Assembly (NCBI GenBank): GCA_022562375.1
Contig: JADFPK010000136.1
Span: forward strand, 1 to 5,490
Source of the DNA: Pseudomonadota bacterium
GTDB taxonomy: Bacteria; Pseudomonadota; Alphaproteobacteria; SMXQ01
DNA: 5,490 bases
Reading direction: 5' to 3'
Every line of letters begins with the position of its first letter. Position 1 is the first letter of the stretch. A program made the position numbers and the translations under genes. The notes under the pieces are model-generated. The model had not been told where the DNA came from. It worked only from the letters and a program-made list of their open reading frames with translations, and searched no databases. Shown in pieces: positions 1-5,401 of the stretch.

Positions 1-32
1 ACCCGAAGGTCAGTACTGTAGCTCCGTGACAT
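1..32 (-). CDS. IS630-family transposase, N-terminal 11 codons only (partial)
   Basis: On the minus strand an ATG (complement of 30-32) opens a frame reading MSRSYSTDLR followed by a partial GTN (Val) codon, and it stays open to the window edge. The pattern M-x-x-x-Y-S-x-D-L-R is typical of the first residues of IS630-family transposases, just before their helix-turn-helix DNA-binding domain; the DDE catalytic core would lie outside the window. The start is supported by AGGAGG (complement of 38-43), five bases upstream, which is stronger than the site in front of any other gene here. An inverted repeat overlaps that site. Whether the full gene is intact cannot be judged. Alternatively this could be a chance short frame, but the good Shine-Dalgarno and family-like peptide together make that less likely. 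Confidence 0.55.
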   Translation of the reverse strand, partial: MSRSYSTDLR

Positions 33-39
33 CGAACCC

Positions 40-60
40 TCCTCTCTGGACCAGAGAGGA
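40..60 (-). promoter_or_regulatory. Perfect 10-bp inverted repeat overlapping the transposase ribosome binding site
   Basis: TCCTCTCTGG (40-49) and CCAGAGAGGA (51-60) are exact reverse complements around one central base. An RNA hairpin would have about 9 pairs and a 3-base loop. On the transposase (minus) strand the 3' arm contains AGGA of the AGGAGG Shine-Dalgarno (complement of 38-43), so folding would partly hide the ribosome binding site. TCGA at 32-35 and 61-64 could extend the pairing past a 4-base bulge. There is no T-run on either side, so it does not look like an intrinsic terminator. The regulatory role is inferred; many insertion sequences limit transposase translation with hairpins at the start site. 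Confidence 0.5.
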
Positions 61-122
61 TCGAATCACAGATCAAGCTTCAAGGGAATCCCCAAAATGA
101 TTCCACATTCACTGAAACCGCT

Positions 123-150
123 CTAGAACCACAGAGCTAGAACCACAGAG
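123..150. repeat. Exact tandem duplication of a 14-bp CTAG + AACCACAGAG unit
   Basis: CTAGAACCACAGAG occurs at 123-136 and again without a gap at 137-150. Each copy joins a CTAG site to AACCACAGAG, the same 10-mer that ends both sides of the larger repeat at 222-433. The first CTAG coincides with the proposed IS630-like element boundary. Its origin could be replication slippage, or two rounds of insertion and imprecise repair at CTAG; the sequence alone does not decide. Confidence 0.8.
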
Positions 151-221
151 ATGGGGTAATCGGCGCGGTTTCAAGATTGGCGGCTGAAGAGGCGGTAGCG
201 CACTGGTAACAAGAAATTTCT
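151..221. other. Non-coding spacer between the two repeat blocks
   Basis: This short spacer has mixed base composition. I see no plausible reading frame, tRNA, terminator or clear promoter in it. It begins directly after the tandem 14-mers and ends at ATTTCT, next to the first CACAGAG array. Confidence 0.5.
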
Positions 222-312
222 AACCACAGAGCACACCGAGAACACAGAGGAAAAAATCAACTTTCCTTGGTGAAAATTCTCTGTGCCTCTGTGCCTCTGT
301 GTCTCTGTGGTT
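222..312. repeat. CACAGAG octad repeat, first hairpin
   Basis: The ends are an exact 10-bp inverted repeat, AACCACAGAG (222-231) and CTCTGTGGTT (303-312). The right arm is four perfect back-to-back octads of the form CTCTGTGN (279-310). The left arm has the same motif in the opposite orientation but in a looser 8/9-base phase (224-249). An inner match, CACAGAG at 243-249 with CTCTGTG at 279-285, leaves an A/T-rich 29-base loop. Sequences of this type recur in many unrelated bacterial genomes as intergenic repeats and give rise to spurious protein predictions rich in HRGTEAQR-like peptides. I know of no established function for them. Confidence 0.8.
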
Positions 313-352
313 CAAGTCCACTGTCAACACCACACCGGGTGCCGGGAAAGTT

Positions 353-433
353 CACCACAGAGGCACAGAGACACAGAGGAAAATGAAAAAATTCCTCTGT
401 GATATCTCTGTGCTCTCCGTGTGCTCTGTGGTT
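353..433. repeat. CACAGAG octad repeat, second hairpin
   Basis: Three in-phase octads of the form NCACAGAG (355-378) form the left arm. The right arm (395-433) carries CTCTGTG units in a less regular phase. The outer pairing is ACCACAGAG (354-362) with CTCTGTGGT (424-432). The inner pairing is a perfect 10 bp, CACAGAGGAA (372-381) with TTCCTCTGTG (392-401), around a 10-base A-rich loop. No T-run follows, so it is not a standard intrinsic terminator, although it could form a stable RNA or cruciform structure just upstream of rsmB. Confidence 0.8.
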
Positions 434-484
434 CATTTCAACAAACGTGTCCGCGCTTAGGCTGGCCGATGACGATGGGGAAAC
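434..484 (+). other. rsmB leader region
   Basis: Only 51 bases separate the last repeat from the rsmB start. I could not find a convincing -35/-10 pair here. A GATGGGG stretch (474-480) sits 4 bases before the ATG and may act as a weak ribosome binding site. If rsmB has a local promoter it must lie here or within the repeat cluster. Confidence 0.35.
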
Positions 485-1765
485 ATGAGTGACGCCCGCG
501 AAATCGCACTCGACTGCCTGGCGGCGGTATTGCGCCGGGGCCGCCGTCTCGAGGACGCGCTCGACGATCACCCGGGATACGGCCGCCTGGCGACGCGCGA
601 CCGCGCCTTCGCCCGTCTTCTGGTGGCCACCACCTTGCGCCGGCTGGGTCAGATCGATCGCCTGATCGGCCATTGCCTCGAGCGCCCGTTGCCGGCGAAG
701 GCCGCCGGCGTCACCGACATCCTCCGCCTCGGCCTCGCCCAGCTTCTGTTCATCGGCACGCCGGCCCATGCCGCCGTCGATACCACGGTGACGCTTGCCG
801 CCAGGCGCGAACCGGCGAATCTCAAACCCCTGGTCAACGCCGTCATGCGGCGCCTGACGCGCGACGGCGCCGGCCTCATCGCCGGCCAGGACGCGCCTAG
901 GCTGAACACGCCGGACTGGCTGTGGCGGTCATGGTCCAAGGCTTACGGCGAGGACACCTGCCACGCCATCGCCGAGGTCCACCTTGCGGCGCCGCCGCTC
1001 GACATCACGGTCAAGGACGAGGACGGGGACTGGGCCGCCAGGCTCGACGCCAGGCGCCTTCCGACCTCGACGCTGAGGCGCGATCCCGCCAAGCCGAGCG
1101 AGCTTCCCGGTTTCGATGAAGGCGCGTGGTGGGTGCAGGACGCGGCGGCGTCATTGCCGGTCCGGCTTCTCGGCGATGTCAGGGGCAAGACGGTGATCGA
1201 GCTTTGCGCCGCGCCGGGCGGCAAGACGGCGCAACTGGCGGCCTTGGGCGCCGACGTCATCGCCCTCGACCGCTCCGAGGTGGGTCTCGAACGCCTCGAA
1301 GGGAACCTCGCCCGCCTCAACCTCAAAGCCCGGCTGGTCGCCGCCGACGCCACCCGTTGGCGCCCCGATGCGCCGGCCGACGCGATACTGCTCGATGCGC
1401 CCTGCACCGGCACCGGGACGCTCAGGCGTCATCCCGACATCGCCCGCACCAAGTCGAGCGGCGATGTCGGACGCCTCGCCGCCCGGCAGGACGAATTGCT
1501 CGCCGCCGCCGTCGCCATGCTGGCGCCGGGCGGCGTGTTGGTCTACGCCGTCTGTTCGCTCGAGCCCGAGGAAGCCGAGATGCGGGTGGCGGCGCTGCTT
1601 GGGGCCGGCGCGCCGCTGAGGCGAATCGCGGTCGAAAGTTCGGAGATCGGCGGGCTCTCCCAGGCGGTCACGCAAGCCGGCGATCTCCGTACGTTACCCT
1701 GTCATCTCGCCGATCTCGGCGGCATGGACGGCTTTTACGCGGCGCGCTTGCGGCGCTTAGACTAA
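485..1765 (+). CDS. rsmB: 16S rRNA (cytosine-C5) methyltransferase RsmB/Sun family
   Basis: RsmB uses S-adenosylmethionine to make m5C967 in 16S rRNA (E. coli numbering) and is cytoplasmic. The protein is 426 residues, close to the 429 of E. coli RsmB. Residues about 1-125 form the NusB-like RNA-binding domain, with RDRAFARLL, PAHAAVDT and NAVMRRL landmarks. The Rossmann methyltransferase domain follows, with the SAM motif ELCAAPGGKT (239-248), motif IV DAPCTGTG (304-311, Cys307) and motif VI YAVCSLEPEE (354-363). Cys357 is the expected nucleophile and Cys307 the release cysteine. The C-terminal MDGFYAARL is also family-typical. An in-frame TGA at 470-472 makes ATG 485 the first possible ATG start. 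It stands just downstream of the repeat cluster and only 17 bases before rpe, so the two are probably cotranscribed. The exact target base is inferred from the family. Confidence 0.95.
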   Translation: MSDAREIALDCLAAVLRRGRRLEDALDDHPGYGRLATRDRAFARLLVATTLRRLGQIDRLIGHCLERPLPAKAAGVTDILRLGLAQLLFIGTPAHAAVDTTVTLAARREPANLKPLVNAVMRRLTRDGAGLIAGQDAPRLNTPDWLWRSWSKAYGEDTCHAIAEVHLAAPPLDITVKDEDGDWAARLDARRLPTSTLRRDPAKPSELPGFDEGAWWVQDAAASLPVRLLGDVRGKTVIELCAAPGGKTAQLAALGADVIALDRSEVGLERLEGNLARLNLKARLVAADATRWRPDAPADAILLDAPCTGTGTLRRHPDIARTKSSGDVGRLAARQDELLAAAVAMLAPGGVLVYAVCSLEPEEAEMRVAALLGAGAPLRRIAVESSEIGGLSQAVTQAGDLRTLPCHLADLGGMDGFYAARLRRLD

Positions 1766-1782
1766 GCTGATAGTTAACCCCG

Positions 1783-2448
1783 GTGCAGCAGCCGACCCGC
1801 ATAGCGCCGTCCATCCTGTCCGCCGATTTCGCCAGATTGGGCGAGGAAGTGCGGGCGATCACCGCGGCCGGCGCCGATCTCATCCATGTCGATGTCATGG
1901 ACGGCCACTTCGTTCCCAACCTCACCATCGGGCCCGACGTGGTGAAGGCGTTGCGCCCGCACAGCGATCTGCCCTTCGACGTGCATCTGATGATTTCCCC
2001 GGCGGATCCTTACATCGCGCGGTTCGCCGACGCCGGCGCCGACATCATCACCGTCCATCCCGAGGCCGGTCCCCATCTCCATCGCACCCTCGGCCAGATC
2101 GCCTCGCTCGGCAAAAAGGCCGGCATCGCGCTCAATCCGGCGACGCCGGTGGACGCCGTCGATTACGTCATCGAAGATATCGACCTCATCCTGGTGATGA
2201 GCGTCAATCCCGGCTTCGGCAACCAGAGTTTCATCCGCTCCCAGTACGACAAGATCCGGGCGTTGAGGTCGAAGATCGACACCAGCGGCCGGGACATCGA
2301 CCTGGCGGTCGACGGCGGCATCAACGCCGAAACGGCCGCCAAGGCGGTCGGCGCCGGGGCCGACATTCTGATCGCCGGCAGCGCCACCTTCACCGGCGGC
2401 GCCGGCGCTTACGCCGACAATATCAGTCGGCTGCGCGGCGGCGGTTGA
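1783..2448 (+). CDS. rpe: Ribulose-phosphate 3-epimerase
   Basis: This enzyme interconverts D-ribulose 5-phosphate and D-xylulose 5-phosphate in the pentose phosphate and Calvin pathways; it is a cytoplasmic metal-dependent TIM barrel. At 221 residues it is full length. Family motifs appear in order: APSILSADF (8-16), [12 protein letters not shown] (35-46), DVHLMI (66-71), VNPGFGNQ (141-148) and VDGGIN (176-181). His35, Asp37, His68 and Asp177 match the metal ligands and the two catalytic aspartates. The GTG start is the only reasonable choice, because TAG at 1771-1773 closes the frame upstream and the next in-frame Met (39) is inside a core motif. There is no clear Shine-Dalgarno, so translation may be coupled to rsmB, whose stop is 17 bases away. 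One oddity is Asn147, where GFGGQ is usual in the phosphate-binding loop. Confidence 0.96.
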   Translation: MQQPTRIAPSILSADFARLGEEVRAITAAGADLIHVDVMDGHFVPNLTIGPDVVKALRPHSDLPFDVHLMISPADPYIARFADAGADIITVHPEAGPHLHRTLGQIASLGKKAGIALNPATPVDAVDYVIEDIDLILVMSVNPGFGNQSFIRSQYDKIRALRSKIDTSGRDIDLAVDGGINAETAAKAVGAGADILIAGSATFTGGAGAYADNISRLRGGG

Positions 2449-2530
2449 CCGCGCCCGGCGCCGCCCCGGGCCTGATGGAATCTGCAAGACGACCGTCGGA
2501 TATGTCATCTTTCCATGATAGTGCTCTAGC
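2449..2530 (+). other. rpe–heparinase gap; weak GC hairpin, no clear promoter
   Basis: GCCCGG (2453-2458) and CCGGGC (2466-2471) can pair around a 7-base loop, but no T-run follows and such matches are common at this GC content. The second half (about 2476-2530) is locally A/T-rich and could hold a promoter for the next gene, though I see no good -35/-10 pair. The downstream ATG lacks an obvious ribosome binding site. Confidence 0.3.
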
Positions 2531-4303
2531 ATGACGGGCGGCGAAGGCGACGGTTTGCGGCGTTTCCTGGCCCTGGCGCGGCGGCCGGCGCGGCGCAACC
2601 TGGCGGCGCTTCGCCACCGCGTCCAAACGCTGATCTTCGCCATCCCCGCCTATTCCCTGACCCTTCTCGGCCTGACCCCGGCGCGGCTGCTGCTGAGCCC
2701 GGCCAACCCCTGGCCCGGCGACGCCGATAACGGCGGCGCCATTCTCGAAGGCCGCTTCTGCTTCGCCGGACGGTCCATAAACACACCGGTGCCCGATGGC
2801 GCGCCGGCCGACGGCGCCGCGCCCGACCCCTTCCACACATTGTGGCTGCCCTTGGGCATGGGACGCCAATGGCGGGCGGAACTGCACGCCTTCGCCTGGC
2901 TCGGGGACCTGCGCGTCGCCGGTGGCGATAGCGCCCGGCACCGGGCGCGCGATCTGGTGGCGAGCTGGATCGCCCATCACCAGCGCTGGGACCGGCTGGC
3001 CTGGCGCGCCGACATCCTGGCGGCCCGCCTCGCCGCCTGGCTCAGCCATTACGAATTCCTCTCGGCGGGCGCCGACGCCGCCTTCAACAACCTGTTCTTC
3101 AAGAGCCTTTCCCGCCAGGCCCGCCACCTTGGCCGCATCGTCCCCGGCCCGATGGTCGATGGGCGTCTGATTGGCGCCGCCAAGGGACTGATCTATTGCG
3201 GCGTTTGCCTGCCGGGCGGCGAGCGGACCTTGAAGCGGGCGCTCAGGCTGCTGGAAAAGGAGCTGGTGCGCCAGGTGCTGGGCGACGGCGGCCACTTCGA
3301 ACGCAGCCCGTCCTTGCAACTCTCGATCCTGCGCGACCTCGTCGATATCCGCGCCACCCTGATCGCCGCCCACCGGGACGTTCCGGCGGCCCTGCAATCG
3401 GCGATCGACCGCATGGCGCCGATGGTGCGGTTCTTCCGTCACGGCGACGGCACCGTCGCCCTGTTCGACGACAGCAACGAGGAACAGGCCTGGCTGATCG
3501 ACATGATCCTGACCCACGCCGACGCCAAGGGCAAGCCTTTGGCCTCGGCGCCGCACTCGGGCTTCGAACGCCTGACCAGTAACCGCACGCTCATCATCGC
3601 CGACGTCGGCGCGCCGCCGCCGCCCGGCGCCGAGAGCCATACCCACGCCGGGACGCTGAGCTTCGAGATGAGCCTGGGCCAGGAGCGCTTGATCGGCAAC
3701 TGCGGCGGTCCGGCCGGGCTGGACAGCTCCTGGCGCCAGAGCATGCGCACCACCGCCGCCCATTCGACGCTCAGCGTCGAGGACACCAACTCGACCGAGA
3801 TCTTCGAGGACGATGATGACGGCGGCTTCGTCGGACGGCACCCGAAACCGATCGTCTGCCGGCGCAAGGAGGAATACGGCGCCATCTGGATCGATGCCAG
3901 CCATGACGGCTATCTCGGCCCGTTCGGCCTCATCCACCGGCGCCGGCTGTATCTTTCGGCCGACGGCGACGATTTGCGCGGCGAGGACACGTTGTCGGCG
4001 CCCAAGGAGGGAAGGGCGTTCAGGCGCAAATTCGTCGGCCGCGAGTTCGCCGTGCGCTTCCATCTTCATCCGCGGGTCCAGGCGTCCCTGGTCCAGGACG
4101 GCGCCGCCGCGCTCTTGCGCCTGCCGAGCGGCGCCGGCTGGCAGATGAAGACTTCCGGCGGCGTGCTCGGCCTCGAGGAAAGCGTCTATCTCGGCGTCAA
4201 GGGCGAAATCAAGCGGGCCGAGCAGATCGTCATCCGCGGCAGCGTCGCCAAGGAGGGCGCCGAGGTCAGATGGGCCTTGACCCGCGTCGCCGGCAAGTCG
4301 TGA
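2531..4303 (+). CDS. Heparinase II/III family protein
   Basis: The protein is 590 residues. The N-terminal half looks alpha-helical, as in the (alpha/alpha) toroid of this superfamily, with W-R-x-D-x-L-A-A-R-L-A-A-W near 157-169 and DGGHFERSP at 252-260 followed by LRDLVDIRATL. A 'HGDGTVALFDDS' stretch leads into the C-terminal heparinase II/III-like beta domain, with the signature SHTHAGTLSFEM (369-380) and RRRLYLSADGDDLRGEDTL further on. Characterised relatives are polysaccharide lyases acting on uronic-acid polymers, but members encoded next to rpe in alphaproteobacteria are, to my knowledge, uncharacterised, so the substrate is unknown. I see no cleavable signal peptide: the start is rich in arginine, and the only hydrophobic run (about 34-54) is weak. 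ATG 2531 is the first start after an in-frame TAG at 2519-2521. The neighbouring polysaccharide genes fit a role in glycan handling, but this is inference. Confidence 0.88.
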   Translation: MTGGEGDGLRRFLALARRPARRNLAALRHRVQTLIFAIPAYSLTLLGLTPARLLLSPANPWPGDADNGGAILEGRFCFAGRSINTPVPDGAPADGAAPDPFHTLWLPLGMGRQWRAELHAFAWLGDLRVAGGDSARHRARDLVASWIAHHQRWDRLAWRADILAARLAAWLSHYEFLSAGADAAFNNLFFKSLSRQARHLGRIVPGPMVDGRLIGAAKGLIYCGVCLPGGERTLKRALRLLEKELVRQVLGDGGHFERSPSLQLSILRDLVDIRATLIAAHRDVPAALQSAIDRMAPMVRFFRHGDGTVALFDDSNEEQAWLIDMILTHADAKGKPLASAPHSGFERLTSNRTLIIADVGAPPPPGAESHTHAGTLSFEMSLGQERLIGNCGGPAGLDSSWRQSMRTTAAHSTLSVEDTNSTEIFEDDDDGGFVGRHPKPIVCRRKEEYGAIWIDASHDGYLGPFGLIHRRRLYLSADGDDLRGEDTLSAPKEGRAFRRKFVGREFAVRFHLHPRVQASLVQDGAAALLRLPSGAGWQMKTSGGVLGLEESVYLGVKGEIKRAEQIVIRGSVAKEGAEVRWALTRVAGKS

Positions 4304-4345
4304 GGCGAGCGGGCCGGCGGCGGCGGCGGAGTTGAGTGAGCGATC

Positions 4346-5401
4346 ATGGCCCCTTCGTGGTTGACCGCCTGGCTCCTGACCGTCGCCTGGTTCGCCGTCG
4401 CCTTCCTGGGCGCGCTTATCGGCACCGGGCTGGTGCTTCGCATCCTGCGCCGCCGGGCCATTCTCTCCCATCCCAATGAACGCTCGAGCCACGCCGTGCC
4501 GACGCCGCTGGGCGGCGGCGTCGCCCTCATTTTCGTGATCCTTCCCGCCTGGGCGGTGATCGCGCTGGGAATTCCGGGGCAGAGTTTCATCATCTGGCTG
4601 GTGCTTGGCGCCGCGCTTCTGCTCGCCGGCGTGTCCTGGGCCGACGATCTTCAAGGCGTCTCCCGATCCATCAGGTTCGCCGCCCACATCGCCGCCGTTA
4701 CCCTGGTGCTGAGTGGGCTGCCGGGCGACGCCTTGTTCTTTCAAGGCGCACTCCCCTTGGCGCTCGATCGCCTGGCGGGCGGCATCTTGTGGGTCTGGTT
4801 CATCAACCTGTTCAATTTCATGGACGGCATCGACGGCATCGCCGGCGCCGAGGTCGCCGCCGTCGGCTTCGGCCTGTTCCTGATCGCCGCCGTCGCCGGC
4901 GGCGGGGCGCAAAGCCTGTTCGGCCTTACCCTCGCCGCCACGGCCCTTGGGTTCCTGTGGTGGAACTGGCATCCGGCGCAGGTTTTCCTCGGCGATGTCG
5001 GCAGCGTTCCGCTGGGCTATCTCTTGGGCTGGCTATTGCTCGAAGCGGCGCTCAAGGGCTTCTGGGCTGCCGCCCTGATCCTGCCGCTCTATTACCTGGC
5101 CGACGCCACCATCACCATTTTGCGCCGCCTTGTCGCCGGTGAACGGATCTGGCAGGCCCACGCCCAGCACTTCTACCAAAGGGCGGTGCAACGCGGCTTG
5201 AGCCACGCCGCCGTGGTCAGGATCATTCTCCTCGCCAACGGCGTGCTCATCGTCCTGGCGTTGCTGGCGGCGGCCGGCGCCGAGACGGCGGCGCTGCTTG
5301 GCGCCTTGGCGACCGTCGCGGCGTTGCTCACGGTGCTCGCCCGATGGCGCGGCGGCGGCGGCGCAAAAGACGGCGCGCCGGGCGGTGGAAGCGACCGGTG
5401 A
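4346..5401 (+). CDS. Polyprenyl-phosphate HexNAc-1-phosphate transferase (WecA/WbpL/MraY superfamily, glycosyltransferase family 4)
   Basis: This superfamily transfers a sugar 1-phosphate from a UDP-sugar to undecaprenyl phosphate at the inner membrane, the first committed step of O-antigen or other surface glycan synthesis. The 351-residue protein is almost entirely hydrophobic, with about ten membrane segments. Diagnostic cytoplasmic-loop motifs are present: NERSSHAVPTPLGGG (44-58), the Asp pair D100-D101 in WADDLQGVSRSIRF, NLFNFMDGIDGIAG (154-167), FLGDVGS (214-220), and HAQHFYQRA (272-280). The NERSSH and H-x-Q-H-x-Y-Q-R motifs point to WecA/WbpL-like enzymes rather than MraY. The sugar (GlcNAc, QuiNAc or FucNAc) cannot be read from the sequence. 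ATG 4346 follows an in-frame TGA at 4337-4339 and only a weak ribosome binding site. The gene overlaps the next by GTGA, as in a coupled pair. The C-terminus ends in a Gly-rich tail. Confidence 0.92.
   Translation: MAPSWLTAWLLTVAWFAVAFLGALIGTGLVLRILRRRAILSHPNERSSHAVPTPLGGGVALIFVILPAWAVIALGIPGQSFIIWLVLGAALLLAGVSWADDLQGVSRSIRFAAHIAAVTLVLSGLPGDALFFQGALPLALDRLAGGILWVWFINLFNFMDGIDGIAGAEVAAVGFGLFLIAAVAGGGAQSLFGLTLAATALGFLWWNWHPAQVFLGDVGSVPLGYLLGWLLLEAALKGFWAAALILPLYYLADATITILRRLVAGERIWQAHAQHFYQRAVQRGLSHAAVVRIILLANGVLIVLALLAAAGAETAALLGALATVAALLTVLARWRGGGGAKDGAPGGGSDR

Larger units (their letters stand above)
1..123 (-). mobile_element. IS630-like insertion sequence, terminal fragment (runs off left edge)
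   Basis: This is the inferred 5' end of an IS630/Tc1-mariner-type element read on the minus strand. Inward from 123 it starts GAGCGGTTTCAGTG, then has about 90 bases of non-coding leader, a strong ribosome binding site, and a start codon opening a reading frame that resembles an IS630 transposase N-terminus. The outer boundary falls at TA (124-125) inside CTAG (123-126); IS630-family elements are known to insert at TA, and IS630 itself prefers CTAG. The segment is much less GC-rich than the genes downstream, and its plus strand lacks gene-like codon use. The other terminus and most of the transposase lie outside the window, so the terminal inverted repeat cannot be confirmed here. The family assignment rests on a short peptide plus the target site and is therefore moderate. 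Confidence 0.55.

Noticed and set aside
32..64. tRNA 3'-end resemblance (TCGAACCC followed by pyrimidine-rich sequence and CCA)
   Set aside because: The 5' side of the T-stem does not pair and no anticodon or D arm can be built upstream. The inverted repeat explains the sequence better.
2..100. Plus-strand frame open from the left edge to a TGA at 98-100, possibly the tail of an upstream gene
   Set aside because: Its third-position GC is about half, unlike the genes here, the peptide shows nothing familiar, and it is antisense to the better-supported transposase start.
222..433. CRISPR array
   Set aside because: The repeats are contiguous 8-mers in both orientations without unique spacers of constant length, and no cas gene is visible.
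257..769. Minus-strand 170-codon reading frame across the rsmB start and the CACAGAG repeats
   Set aside because: Half is antisense to rsmB and the rest is translated repeat (HRAHGEHRD, RHRGTEAQR peptides), a well-known type of spurious prediction.
2453..2471. Intrinsic terminator after rpe
   Set aside because: The stem is only 6 bp and there is no T-run. At this base composition such a hairpin is unremarkable.
4315..4329. Five-copy CGG microsatellite before the transferase gene
   Set aside because: It is too short and too ordinary for such GC-rich DNA to suggest phase variation. It also lies outside the likely ribosome binding position.
2423..4972. Minus-strand 849-codon open frame antisense to the heparinase and transferase genes
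   Set aside because: Long antisense frames are expected in DNA with strongly G/C-biased third positions. It spans two clearly real genes and a gap, has low-complexity Gly/Ala/Gln/Asp-rich content and shows no domain I recognise.
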